A stretch of DNA of 64,000 nt, taken from positions 372,001 through 436,000 of the forward strand of contig NZ_JABWQP020000002.1 of NCBI RefSeq assembly GCF_014268505.2, in the 5' to 3' direction. A model generated the notes under the pieces. The model saw only the letters and a list, made by a program, of their open reading frames with translations. It made no database searches and was not told the origin of the DNA. Positions 44,988-53,411 of the stretch are shown here, piece by piece. Made by a program: the position numbers and the translations under genes. This DNA comes from Pseudomonas khorasanensis. GTDB lineage: Bacteria > Pseudomonadota > Gammaproteobacteria > Pseudomonadales > Pseudomonadaceae. How positions within the stretch are numbered: the first letter of the stretch is position 1; every line of letters starts with the position of its first letter.

Positions 44988-45100
44988 CGGGTCATTCCTT
45001 GGTTATGCGTAGAAGTGGTTGATCTGTGTAAGTGGGTTCAGATTAACCAGCGCAACTTAATTCACCCTTAAATCTCCGAATCGCGAAAAAACCGCTCTTT

Positions 45101-45124
45101 GTGGGAGCGAGCCTGCTCGCGAAG
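45101..45124. repeat. Single REP unit
   Basis: GTGGGAGCGAGCCTGCTCGCGAAG without an inverted partner, between glpQ and the PepSY gene. Confidence 0.85.
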
Positions 45125-45143
45125 GAGACAACTTCTTATCTGA

Positions 45144-46271
45144 TCAGAAACCGTTCTTCTTCAAAACCTCGTCAACACTGCCACCCGCCGGACGTTTATA
45201 AAACTTCAACAGTTCGCTGGCGCGGTTGGTAAAGATGCCATCGACACCCGCAGACATGACCTTCTCGTAATCGACCGCTTCGTCGACGGTATAAACGTGC
45301 ACCAGCATGCCCTGATCGTGGGTGTATTGGTTCATCCACGGCTGCACCAGATCGGAGTAACTCTGGTCACCACCATTTGTCAGCTTCGCCGAAGGGCCTG
45401 TGCCGATGGCGCCTTGGGCCTTGGCGTAATCGACCCATTGCTTGAATTCAGCTTCGGATTTGGGCTCCTGCTTGCCGTAGAAAACGTTTTTGTCCTGCTC
45501 GCCGGATGCGGCAAATGTCACGTTGGATTTCGGCTCGATGCTGCCTTCGCCGACCCACAGCAGCAGGATCTTCGGCACTTGCGGCATTTCTTTTTCCAGC
45601 AGTTCGAGGCTGCGCTTGTCGAACGTCTGCAGAATCACCTTGCCTTTGCCCTGACCGACGCCCAGCGCACTTTTTGCGAGTTTCGAGCCGGCCGGGCTCA
45701 GCCAGCCGCGATCCTGCAGCTTCTCCTTCAGGTCATGTTCGATGCCGGGAAACAGCTGTGGCTCTTTGGTTTCGATGTACAGGCCGGGTTTGTGCTGCGG
45801 GTTGGCCCGGGCGATGTCGATGATTTCATCGAGGGTGAGGATCTTCAGCCCGGCGTAGGAAGGGCGCGCGCGATCCGGGTACTTGGCGTTGAACCAGGTA
45901 CCGGCATCAAGGGTTTTCAGCTCGGCCATGGTGAAGGCGGTCGCCGGGCTGTCCTTGCGCTCGGGGAACTTGCTGGCGACATCGGTGGTGCGTTGCAGAT
46001 TGTCGTCGTGCAAGGCGAAGAGCACGCCGTCCTTGCTGCGTTGCAAGTCCATTTCCAGGTAATCGGCGCCCAGGTCACGGGCCAGTTTATAGGCCGCGGC
46101 GGTGGATTCCGGCGCATCGAACGACGCGCCACGGTGGGCGATCACCGCCGGGTGCGGAATGCCATGGGCCGCAGCGACGGCCTTGGGCTCCGGGTGGCTG
46201 GCGGCGTGCGCCTGACCGAGGCCGAAAATCAGGCTCAGCACCAAGGCGCTTTGGGTAAAAGTGGTGGGCAT
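45144..46271 (-). CDS. glpQ: Periplasmic glycerophosphodiester phosphodiesterase
   Basis: 375 aa with a signal peptide (cleavage after QAHA at about residue 22). It hydrolyses glycerophosphodiesters to glycerol-3-phosphate and an alcohol. Catalytic motifs are VIAHRGASFDAPEST (about residues 43-57), LEMDLQRSKDGVLFALHDDNL (HD pair) and IETKEPQLFPGIE. The distance between motifs suits the GlpQ rather than the cytosolic UgpQ type. A good AGGA ribosome-binding site. No clear Pho box seen upstream. Confidence 0.93.
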   Translation of the reverse strand: MPTTFTQSALVLSLIFGLGQAHAASHPEPKAVAAAHGIPHPAVIAHRGASFDAPESTAAAYKLARDLGADYLEMDLQRSKDGVLFALHDDNLQRTTDVASKFPERKDSPATAFTMAELKTLDAGTWFNAKYPDRARPSYAGLKILTLDEIIDIARANPQHKPGLYIETKEPQLFPGIEHDLKEKLQDRGWLSPAGSKLAKSALGVGQGKGKVILQTFDKRSLELLEKEMPQVPKILLLWVGEGSIEPKSNVTFAASGEQDKNVFYGKQEPKSEAEFKQWVDYAKAQGAIGTGPSAKLTNGGDQSYSDLVQPWMNQYTHDQGMLVHVYTVDEAVDYEKVMSAGVDGIFTNRASELLKFYKRPAGGSVDEVLKKNGF

Positions 46272-46491
46272 GGTCGAGGTCCTTTCGCAGGTTTTTATCG
46301 AGACGTACCTTTTAACAACTGACGCGCCAGAGGGCTATCGTCAGACCGACATAAACCGGTCAAAACGAAAATTTCCTGCACTTTTGTGGCGCTGTTTGCA
46401 GTACGCTTGCCCGCAACAGACGCCCCGGCAGAGGGCGCACCGTTGCGTTGCCCTGCGTGTAAACCATCGATCACCTTTCGTGAGGTTTACC

Positions 46492-46833
46492 ATGCGCATC
46501 ACCTCTCAGCTCATCTGCCAGGCCGCCGACGACCTCAAAGGCTTCGTCGGCCTCAATCGTAAAACCGGTCAATACATCGTGCGCTTCAGCGAAGACTCGT
46601 TCGGCATGGACGTGGCCGATGACGGCATTATTCCGGCCAGTGAATTCGTCTGGGCGCCCGTGTCACAAACCACCATGACGTTGAAACGCGAGTTGATTCA
46701 GGTGCTGCTGGACCAGCACATCGATGAGCGGATCAACATCACCGAACCGCTACGCGTTTATATGAGCAAGGTTGAGGTGCCTGAGATTGTGGCGGTGCGA
46801 AGTCTTGTGCGCGGTTTAGGTTTTGTAGTGTGA
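46492..46833 (+). CDS. Conserved hypothetical protein
   Basis: 113 aa from ATG 46492 (MRITSQLICQAADDLKGFVG), with GAGG at good distance; the open frame continues upstream without features. It includes GLNRKTGQYIVRFSEDSFGM and a late helix, no cysteine cluster, signal or membrane segment. It looks like a compact alpha/beta protein. I do not recognise it. Confidence 0.7.
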   Translation: MRITSQLICQAADDLKGFVGLNRKTGQYIVRFSEDSFGMDVADDGIIPASEFVWAPVSQTTMTLKRELIQVLLDQHIDERINITEPLRVYMSKVEVPEIVAVRSLVRGLGFVV

Positions 46834-46843
46834 TTGCGGGGCT

Positions 46844-46920
46844 CTTCGCGAGCAGGCTCGCTCCCACATTGGATCTGTGGCGTTCACAAAATCCCTGTGG
46901 GAGCGAGCCTGCTCGCGAAG
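46844..46920. repeat. REP pair, GAGCCTGCTCGCG family
   Basis: CTTCGCGAGCAGGCTCGCTC and its inverse around about 30 bases, convergent gap. Confidence 0.9.
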
Positions 46921-46983
46921 GCAACACCTCGGTTCATCGCCAGCCGCAATTTCGATCCACTCACGAGCTCATATTAGAACTGA

Positions 46984-48303
46984 TCACCCCGGCACTCGCT
47001 CATTGGCAAACATGCTCACCGCATCCACCGCCTCACTGGCGCCATCGCGAATCTGCAAAATCACCGTGCCCGCCTGATTGGCCAATGCCACGCCTTCAGC
47101 CGCGCGCTCGCGAGTGCCTTCCATGCTTTTGATTGCCTGCCGCGTCTCGCTCTGGATCAGGCCGATCATATTGGAGATCTCGGCGGTGGAGCCGCTGGTG
47201 CGCGCCGCCAGTTGTCGCACCTCATCGGCCACGACGGCAAAACCGCGCCCCTGTTCACCGGCGCGTGCCGCTTCGATGGCAGCGTTGAGAGCGAGCAGAT
47301 TGGTCTGATCCGCAATCGCACGAATGGTGTTGACGATGGTGGTGATCTGCTCTGAGCGGTTGCCCAACTGGGCGATCAGGGTTGAGGACTGGCTGATGTC
47401 CTCGGCGATTTCGCGCATTTCGCTGGCAGCTTGCTGAATCACTTGCGTACCTTGCTCGGCGACTTTTCGGGTGGCCACCGAGATGTGGTAAGCGGCACTT
47501 GCACTGCGCGCATCCTGGTCATGCTGCTCGACACGGGCGGTCACGTCCGAGGCGAATTTCACCACTTTGTACAACCGCCCCGACGCGTCGTAGACCGGGT
47601 TGTAGTTGGCCTCCAACCAAACGGTTTGACCACGCTTGTCCACACGCTCGAATTGTCCGTGGAAGAACTCGCCCTGATTCAAGCGCCGCCAGAAATCCTG
47701 ATAAGCACTGCTGTTGACCAGCGCCGGTGTGCAGAACAAACGGTGATGCTTGCCCTTGAGCTCAGCGAGGGTGTAACCCATGCGCGTCAGAAAATTCTGA
47801 TTCGCCGTCAGGATATGGCCGTCGAGATCGAATTCAATCACCGCCATCGCCCGATCGATGGCCGCCAACCTGGCGTTGGCCTCGTTTTCCTGCTGCACTT
47901 TTGCGGTGACATCCATCGCGTACTTGACCACTTTGATCACCCGCCCCGTCGCGTCCTTGATCGGGTTGTAACTGGCTTCCAGCCAGATCGGCTGGCCCTG
48001 GCTGTTAACCCGTTCGAAGGTGCCGGCCTGGAACTGCCCGTTTTTCAAGCGTGACCACAATTCGTTGTATTGGGCACTTCTGCCGAATTCGGGCGTGCAG
48101 AAGTGCCGATGTGGCTGGCCAATCGCCTGATCTTGCGTGTAACCCATCGTCCGCAGGAAATTGTCATTGGCGCGTAACACCACGCCATCAAGATCGAATT
48201 CGATGACCGCCATCGAGCGGTTAATGGCTTCAAGAAATGCCGACTGTTCAGTGAGGGTGCGTTGCAGGTTTTCGAGGGTGGCTTTGTGGCGGTTGAAAAA
48301 CAT
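46984..48303 (-). CDS. Soluble PAS-PAS methyl-accepting chemotaxis transducer (BdlA-like), second copy
   Basis: 439 aa, same length and layout as the protein at 23378-24697. PAS repeats at about residues 25-130 and 147-252 ([20 protein letters not shown] and [20 protein letters not shown]), followed by the MCP hairpin [20 protein letters not shown]. No membrane helices, so it works in the cytoplasm with the Che array or in a biofilm-dispersion role as BdlA. The PAS sequences differ enough from the first copy to expect a different input. Confidence 0.87.
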   Translation of the reverse strand: MFFNRHKATLENLQRTLTEQSAFLEAINRSMAVIEFDLDGVVLRANDNFLRTMGYTQDQAIGQPHRHFCTPEFGRSAQYNELWSRLKNGQFQAGTFERVNSQGQPIWLEASYNPIKDATGRVIKVVKYAMDVTAKVQQENEANARLAAIDRAMAVIEFDLDGHILTANQNFLTRMGYTLAELKGKHHRLFCTPALVNSSAYQDFWRRLNQGEFFHGQFERVDKRGQTVWLEANYNPVYDASGRLYKVVKFASDVTARVEQHDQDARSASAAYHISVATRKVAEQGTQVIQQAASEMREIAEDISQSSTLIAQLGNRSEQITTIVNTIRAIADQTNLLALNAAIEAARAGEQGRGFAVVADEVRQLAARTSGSTAEISNMIGLIQSETRQAIKSMEGTRERAAEGVALANQAGTVILQIRDGASEAVDAVSMFANERVPG

Positions 48304-48431
48304 GTTGCGATACTCGGGAAGTGGGGATCAAACGGATTCAGTCCCTATTCCTGCGCCGGCAGACCGAATGCACAGGCGGCACTCGGCGGTGACTGCTCAA
48401 TGCCAGCGTTCCGTTACTGGCAGAAGGCTAC

Positions 48432-48510
48432 TTATACAAAACTTCAGAAAGTTGTACAAGAAAGGAATTTTTCGCGAGGTTGTATAACTTTTTGCGAGAT
48501 TTGTTGTACG
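48432..48510. promoter_or_regulatory. Cluster of TTGTACAA-like motifs upstream of the PAS-MCP gene
   Basis: TTATACAA (48432-48439), TTGTACAA (48452-48459), TTGTATAA (48480-48487) and TTGTACG (48503-48509), spaced 20-28 bases, in the gap between the PAS-MCP and TetR genes. The pattern suggests a cooperative binding region for an unidentified regulator. Confidence 0.4.
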
Positions 48511-48530
48511 CGTTCAGCGAACCCTGCGAA

Positions 48531-49139
48531 TCACCGCTGATACAGTGCCAGGAACATTTCCAGCGCCGACTCGGCAACTGCATTCTGCGCGTCTGGATCA
48601 AGGGCCGCCCGGCCGAGCGAGATCTGCGGCCAGAACGCGAATGCCTTGAGCAAACCTTGTACTTGATGCGCGGCAAATTCCGGATCCACCGGTTTCAGCC
48701 GGCCGTCGGCATGCGCTGCGCGAATCCAGACAGTCAGGCCTTCCTCACGCTCGCCCATGCGCTGGATCATGTTCTGTGCCCGCTCGGGGGAATGAATGGT
48801 TGCGGCAATCGCCACCCGGGCGAGGGTGAGAAAATTCTCGTCAGCCATCATTTGCACCTTTTCTCGCAGCATCTGGCGCAGTTGCTCGTGCAGTGGTAGC
48901 TCGCGGTTATAGGTCACCGATGGCTCGGCACTGATCCGCGCCCACAACTGATTGAGGATTTCGGCGAAGAGCTCTTCCTTGCTTGGAAAATGGTTGTACA
49001 CCGTGCGCTTCGACACACCGGCCGTGGCGGCGATCTTGTCCATGCTGGTGATCTCGAAACCGTGAGCGCGGAATTCGGCAATCGCCGCCTGGATAATGGC
49101 TTCGCGTTTCCGGTCGGTGAGGCGTTGTGGGGCTGTCAT
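48531..49139 (-). CDS. TetR-family transcriptional regulator
   Basis: 202 aa from ATG 49139 (MTAPQRLTDRKREAIIQAAI). HTH FEITSMDKIAATAGVSKRTVYNHFPSKEEL (about residues 25-54, in two parts) is typical; the C-terminal part matches the AcrR-like TetR_C domain. It is divergent from the metallo-hydrolase gene with a near-palindrome in the gap. The effector is unknown. Confidence 0.9.
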   Translation of the reverse strand: MTAPQRLTDRKREAIIQAAIAEFRAHGFEITSMDKIAATAGVSKRTVYNHFPSKEELFAEILNQLWARISAEPSVTYNRELPLHEQLRQMLREKVQMMADENFLTLARVAIAATIHSPERAQNMIQRMGEREEGLTVWIRAAHADGRLKPVDPEFAAHQVQGLLKAFAFWPQISLGRAALDPDAQNAVAESALEMFLALYQR

Positions 49140-49213
49140 GGGCGGGCTTCGGCAGAGAAAGGAAATTACACTTGGCAGTTTACTTGCCATCGACTTTGAT
49201 GCAACCTAGAAAC

Positions 49214-49229
49214 TACACCGCTCAGTGTA
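49214..49229. promoter_or_regulatory. Candidate TetR operator
   Basis: TACACCGCTCAGTGTA is an imperfect 16-base palindrome located between the divergent TetR and metallo-hydrolase genes; a second TTACACTTG lies at about 49168. Size and symmetry suit a TetR dimer. Confidence 0.55.
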
Positions 49230-49346
49230 ATGTTGCGTTAATCCTCGCACCCTACAACCAGAGCGCTAGGCCTTTGCGTGCAGCTTGGCCATTTTCATTC
49301 CCCTTGGAATACCGTCAATTACACGGTTTTTCGGAGTCGTTCAGCC

Positions 49347-50399
49347 ATGGCCAATCCAGTCTCTCTTCCGGATAACACTTGCGCGCCTGAAGCCTCTCGA
49401 CAGGATCAAGGGCTGTTTCGCAATCACGCTCCGGTGCAGCGCGAAGGCTTGCGCAAAATGTTGCGGATCATGTGGAACATGATTTTTCACAAACCGCGCA
49501 ACACCCGCCCGACCGCTGCGATCCCGGTGCAGCCGCTGACCCGTGAAGACCTGCTGGCAGCTCCAAACCACAGTGTTTACCGCCTCGGGCATTCGACTCT
49601 GCTGCTGAAGCTGCGTGACAAATTCTGGATCACCGATCCGGTCTTTGCCGAACGCGCGTCGCCGGTGCAATGGGCTGGCCCGAAACGTTTCCATCAACCC
49701 CCGATCAGCATTGATGAGTTGCCGCCGATCGAAGCGGTGATCCTCTCGCACAATCATTACGACCATCTCGACTACGAAGCCGTATTGAAACTCGCCGCCA
49801 AGACAACTTATTTCCTGACCCCGCTGGGCGTTGGCGACACCCTGATCAAATGGGGCATCGACGCCGGCAAGGTGCGTCAGTACGACTGGTGGCAGGGCGC
49901 CGAAATCGCCGGTATCCGTTTCATCGCCACGCCCTCGCAGCACTTCTCCGGCCGTGGCCTGTTCGACGGCAACAACACCTTGTGGGCGTCATGGGTAATG
50001 ATCGATGCCGATACACGCATCTTTTTCAGCGGCGACAGCGGTTACTTCGACGGCTTCAAGCGCATTGGCGAGCAATACGGCCCGTTCGACCTGACACTGA
50101 TGGAAACCGGCGCCTACAACGTCGAGTGGCCGCACGTCCACATGCAACCGGAAGAAACCCTGCAGGCCCACATCGACCTCAGGGGCCGCTGGCTCTTTCC
50201 GATCCACAACGGCACGTTCGATCTGGCAATGCACGCCTGGCACGAACCATTCGACCGCATCCTCGCCCTCGCATGGGAACGCAGTATCGCGATTACCACG
50301 CCGCGAATGGGTGAGGCGTTCAACATTGCGCATCCACAACGGGGGAGCGCGTGGTGGATGGCGGTGGAAGAGGGGGAGGTGGTTGCTCAGAACGCCTGA
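49347..50399 (+). CDS. MBL-fold metallo-hydrolase (NAPE-PLD/UlaG-like)
   Basis: 350 aa from ATG 49347. Metal motif ILSHNHYDHLDYEAV (about residues 132-146, H-x-H-x-D-H), then TPSQHFSGRGLFDGN and FFSGDSGYFDGF, and the late PIHNGTFDLAMH. The length and motif spacing suit the N-acylphosphatidylethanolamine phospholipase D-like group. A hydrophobic N-terminal signal is lacking; predicted cytoplasmic. Divergent from, and probably regulated by, the TetR protein. Confidence 0.88.
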   Translation: MANPVSLPDNTCAPEASRQDQGLFRNHAPVQREGLRKMLRIMWNMIFHKPRNTRPTAAIPVQPLTREDLLAAPNHSVYRLGHSTLLLKLRDKFWITDPVFAERASPVQWAGPKRFHQPPISIDELPPIEAVILSHNHYDHLDYEAVLKLAAKTTYFLTPLGVGDTLIKWGIDAGKVRQYDWWQGAEIAGIRFIATPSQHFSGRGLFDGNNTLWASWVMIDADTRIFFSGDSGYFDGFKRIGEQYGPFDLTLMETGAYNVEWPHVHMQPEETLQAHIDLRGRWLFPIHNGTFDLAMHAWHEPFDRILALAWERSIAITTPRMGEAFNIAHPQRGSAWWMAVEEGEVVAQNA

Positions 50400-50437
50400 C
50401 GGGTTCATCCGGTTCGCCTCGGTGCGAACCGGATGAA

Positions 50438-50695
50438 TCAGATACCGATTTGCTTCATTCGCAAGTGGTAATCCGCCATCGTAGCGACCGACAAATCCCT
50501 GAATTTTCCACGAAGTATCTGACGTAGTGTTTCCAAGGTGATGCCAGTAATTTGCGCCGCTTCAGATTCGTTCAGGTTGGCAGTCTTGATCAACGCGGCC
50601 ATTTTTGTCGCATATTCCGATTTGATCAGCATTTCATCGGCACCGTGCAGTCCCAAATCTGCGTAGACGTTGCCCGTGCTTTTTTCGATATCCAT
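50438..50695 (-). CDS. HTH protein resembling HigA2-type antitoxins, without toxin
   Basis: 85 aa. The opening GNVYADLGLHGADEMLIKSE and the HTH (LNESEAAQITGITLETLRQI, LRGKFRDLSVATMADY) follow the antitoxins that normally sit just after a Gp49/HigB-like RelE-fold toxin. No toxin gene is found on either side; the preceding gene is another HTH protein 12 bases away. It may be an orphan regulator or anti-toxin-like remnant. Compared with typical members the recognition helix is altered (no Q-P-x-V-S). Confidence 0.78.
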   Translation of the reverse strand: MDIEKSTGNVYADLGLHGADEMLIKSEYATKMAALIKTANLNESEAAQITGITLETLRQILRGKFRDLSVATMADYHLRMKQIGI

Positions 50696-50707
50696 CCTTA
50701 GCGCTCC

Positions 50708-51025
50708 TTATTCAGCCATCGCAAAATTCCCACGCCCCACCGACTCCCCCGCCATACCCTGCGCCCTGACACTGCGCCCCGGTGCGAACCCCGGGAAGAA
50801 CACCAACCCCTGCGCTTCAAATCGATAAGCCAGTGCCAGTCTCGCGGCGTCCGCCACGTCCTGCTGTGCTTCGAACCGCTGAATATCTGCCACCGCAACT
50901 TCTGCTTCGCGCGACAATTGCTCTGCGCTCCAGCCCAGCAGGGCGCGGGCCTGGACGCAGTGGGTCGGGGTGAACTGGAAAAGGGCTATGCGTTCGAGGA
51001 CGTGGTTCATCGCAAGAGAGGCCAT
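50708..51025 (-). CDS. Small XRE-like HTH protein
   Basis: 105 aa from ATG 51025, with GGAG six bases upstream. The HTH part is CVQARALLGWSAEQLSREAEVA (about residues 22-43), followed by ADIQRFEAQQD and FEAQGLVFFPGFAPG, as in short Cro/C1-type regulators. It probably forms a two-gene unit with the HigA-like gene after it. A perfect LexA-type box lies 39 bases upstream, so induction by DNA damage is predicted. Confidence 0.8.
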   Translation of the reverse strand: MASLAMNHVLERIALFQFTPTHCVQARALLGWSAEQLSREAEVAVADIQRFEAQQDVADAARLALAYRFEAQGLVFFPGFAPGRSVRAQGMAGESVGRGNFAMAE

Positions 51026-51063
51026 GGTGTGCTCCGGGCTCAAAAGTGCTGATTGAAAATGTA

Positions 51064-51079
51064 CTGTGTTTTTGTACAG
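51064..51079. promoter_or_regulatory. LexA (SOS) box upstream of the HTH pair
   Basis: CTGTGTTTTTGTACAG matches CTGT-N8-ACAG exactly. It sits where the promoter of the 50708-51025 gene should be. Confidence 0.75.
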
Positions 51080-51118
51080 TTGTTTTGGGCCGGGATCAAA
51101 CGCATTTTTCGAATATGC

Positions 51119-51313
51119 CTAGTTGGCCGCCTCCAACCAGACGGACGGTGCCTGTCCCAACACACGCCGGAACATCGTGGAAAACGCCGCCGGGCTCTCA
51201 TAACCGAAGTCCAGAGCAATCCGCGTCACCGCTTCGCCCGCCGCCAGCCGTGCCAGCGCCTGCACCACACACGCCTGCTGCCGCCACTGGCGAAAGCTGA
51301 GGCCGCCTTGGAT
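51119..51313 (-). pseudogene. C-terminal remnant of an AraC-family regulator
   Basis: In-frame translation reads GGLSFRQWRQQACVVQALAR, then RIALDFGYESPAAFSTMFRR and ends VLGQAPSVWLEAAN, the second half of an AraC DNA-binding domain including the second HTH. The frame upstream of GGLSFRQW has no AraC character and there is no start; the sensing domain and first HTH are gone. With no ORF of its own it is a decayed fragment, probably the border of an insertion or deletion. Confidence 0.82.
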
Positions 51314-51332
51314 CGGGCGGATTCCGGATAGA

Positions 51333-51395
51333 ATGCATGCCCGTATCTATATTGGGTTGCTGGTCATCGTGCTGTTGAGCATTTCGCTTCAATGA
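51333..51395 (+). CDS. Possible 20-residue hydrophobic peptide
   Basis: ATG at 51333 reads MHARIYIGLLVIVLLSISLQ then TGA: a short membrane-helix peptide of the size of type I toxin or regulatory peptides. No good ribosome-binding site is visible, so coding is uncertain; it could be the start of a lost membrane protein gene. The 444-base gap 51026-51469 otherwise holds only the SOS box and the AraC remnant. Confidence 0.25.
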   Translation: MHARIYIGLLVIVLLSISLQ

Positions 51396-51469
51396 ATCGT
51401 TGGACGGCGCGGGCGAAAAATTCAATGGATAATAGGGCGCTGCCCTCCAGTCTTTAGCTGAGAACCAGA

Positions 51470-52189
51470 ATGTTGATCTTCAATTGCACCGAAGCCGCCA
51501 GCAAGTTTTTCAGCCGCGTACATAAAGGCAAAACGATCACGCCGGTGGACAACAAGCCGCCGTCGTCAGTGATAGAAGACGATGAACTGAACGGCTCAGA
51601 CGAACAGTGGCTGGTCCATGCGATTACCGTGCAGCGCAAACATGTGCTGTTGGTTCTGCACATCAAAACCCGCTATTGCGTGATCTTGGCGGGCGCCAAA
51701 AAAGCCGACGACCATGACTTCGTTTTGCGCTTCACCGAGCGCTGGGTAAATGGATTGATGATCAATGCCCAAAACCATGGTCTCGGGCAGTGGCTAGACC
51801 CCGAGTTGATGTTGGCCCGGATGCTCCAGACTTGTGAGCATCAGCAGTTCTATCGGCGCAGCCACCGCAGCGCGCAAAAACACATTGATGAAATTGCCTG
51901 GTGTTTTCGAGACAAGGTTGCTGGAACGGGGTGCTTGCCGCCCAATGAAGTCACAGCGATGGTTTTCGATGAACAAATGAATGACACGCCGAGAAGCAGC
52001 AAGGGCGCCAAGTCTTACTACTTCCCGGACGAGGAGATGACGCTTCACTGGCTGCGCCATTATTGCTTCCTCGATGATGTCCAGCTGCATGCTGCGAAAG
52101 AGCGTCGGCAACAAGTCGCGCGGGAAATAGCGGCGATGGAGCGCAAAGCTTTTATGGAAGCGTATGAGGGGCAGGATTCGAGGAGTTGA
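51470..52189 (+). CDS. Uncharacterised protein, DUF6933-like N-terminus
   Basis: 239 aa soluble protein. MLIFNCTEAASKFF and WLVHAITVQRKHVLLVLHIK plus TRYCVILAGAKK recall the small DUF6933 domain (M-L-I-x-x-C-T opening; W-x-A-x-x-x-x-x-R-R), here extended by a C-terminal region with SYYFPDEEMTLHWLRHYCFL and a basic coiled helix. Family assignment is from pattern memory and is uncertain. It stands at the edge of the accessory region; function unknown. Confidence 0.65.
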   Translation: MLIFNCTEAASKFFSRVHKGKTITPVDNKPPSSVIEDDELNGSDEQWLVHAITVQRKHVLLVLHIKTRYCVILAGAKKADDHDFVLRFTERWVNGLMINAQNHGLGQWLDPELMLARMLQTCEHQQFYRRSHRSAQKHIDEIAWCFRDKVAGTGCLPPNEVTAMVFDEQMNDTPRSSKGAKSYYFPDEEMTLHWLRHYCFLDDVQLHAAKERRQQVAREIAAMERKAFMEAYEGQDSRS

Positions 52190-52206
52190 GGCTGGGCCCG
52201 CCGCCA

Positions 52207-53196
52207 TCATTCCAGACCCGGCGCTTCACGAATGATGAAGTGATCCAGGTTCTCGATATCGGCATTGAAGACCTCGAACGGCTTTTCGGGGTTCTTCTTG
52301 CCGGGCACCTGCTTCAACTCCGGCGTCACGCCATAGAAGAAACAGAACAACGGCTTGTCGCTGTCCGCTGCGTGCTTGATCTCTTCCAGAAACGCCTTGC
52401 GCTTGCGATAGTTGTCGATCAGCTTCTTGTTCAGATAAACACTGACCGGATAAGGCTTCTTCTTGGTGTCCTCGGGCTTCTTGAACCAGACCTTGTCCTC
52501 GAAATCGATGCGAAAACTCGCGCCGCTGTGGAAGTCCTCGATCTTCTTGATCCGGCCCCAGTAAATCAGCCCCTTGTTGTCCGTCAGATACTCGATCTTC
52601 TTGAAGAACGAACTGTACGGCGCCGTATGCTCGCCGATTTTCAGCGGCATCCGCTTGAGCAAATCCTTGTCGGCAAAGTTGGAAACAAAACACTCCACCG
52701 GATGCGCAAACACACTCGTCTTGTCCGGAGCCGACTCACGCCCCGCCGACTCTTTACCACTGTCCTTCGCCGCCCGAACCGGATCATCGCGCAACACATC
52801 AGCCACGCCCGCCGGCGCGGCAGGCTTGCGCACATACTCACGCCGCGTCAGCAATAATTCTGATGGGAAGTGCTCCTCACGACCATCGTCCACCTCGCCA
52901 TCCGCCGTCTCAATGCCAGACGCCGACGCCTTCAAACTCACATACGGACAACCCGCCACATGCTGCGTAGTGGGCAGATTCTTGAAGTGCGGCGTGCGCA
53001 CGTAATTCACGTTCTTAGCGTTGAACGTGCCTAACTCATTGGAAACCTCGAACGCCGAACGACAGTCATCGTTGGGGCACTGGAAGTGTTCCTTCGCAGA
53101 GTCGAACGCCACCGTCTCATCGAAATTGAGATCGCGAACATCATAGATCGACAACTTGTCGTCGAGGCTGAGGCAGTAGGCGAGATCGAATTTCAT
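52207..53196 (-). CDS. Uncharacterised protein with N-terminal Cys/His cluster
   Basis: 329 aa. C40-P-N-D-D-C45, H70-F, H79 and C83 (FQCPNDDC, TPHF, TQHVAGCPY) look like a zinc-binding site comparable to the zinc fingers that precede nuclease-type domains in CoiA-like proteins. A low-complexity linker follows (about residues 95-160) and then a lysine-rich C-terminal domain (LIYWGRIKKIEDFHSG, YPVSVYLNKKLIDNYRKRKA). Nucleic-acid binding is plausible, but no function is recognised. Convergent with the preceding gene. Confidence 0.68.
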   Translation of the reverse strand: MKFDLAYCLSLDDKLSIYDVRDLNFDETVAFDSAKEHFQCPNDDCRSAFEVSNELGTFNAKNVNYVRTPHFKNLPTTQHVAGCPYVSLKASASGIETADGEVDDGREEHFPSELLLTRREYVRKPAAPAGVADVLRDDPVRAAKDSGKESAGRESAPDKTSVFAHPVECFVSNFADKDLLKRMPLKIGEHTAPYSSFFKKIEYLTDNKGLIYWGRIKKIEDFHSGASFRIDFEDKVWFKKPEDTKKKPYPVSVYLNKKLIDNYRKRKAFLEEIKHAADSDKPLFCFFYGVTPELKQVPGKKNPEKPFEVFNADIENLDHFIIREAPGLE

Positions 53197-53287
53197 GGTG
53201 GGGCTCGGGTCCTTGAGTGGGGGGAAGGGTATTAATAGCGGGAGGCGGGGTGGGTTGCACTGATTGTTTTCAGGATGATGCGAAACT

Positions 53288-53411
53288 TGTAGGAGCTAGC
53301 CTTCTGGCGATTCCAGGCATCAACCAAATTTCCATCCCCACACCAACATTGCAGGCCACACATCACCCTGTGGCGAGGGAGCTTGCTCCCGCTGGGCTGC
53401 GGAGCGGCCCC
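53288..53411. repeat. REP-like elements beside the broken immunity copy
   Basis: 53288-53315 (GTAGGAGCTAGCCTTCTGGC) is a diverged unit. 53369-53411 (TGTGGCGAGGGAGCTTGCTC, then CCGCTGGGCTGCGGAGCGGCCCC) is a further REP family that occurs in other P. fluorescens-group genomes. The latter is inside the 3' end of the truncated gene at 53363. Confidence 0.75.

Noticed and set aside
46272..46491. Pho box upstream of glpQ
   Set aside because: No CTGTCAT direct repeat is visible in this gap.
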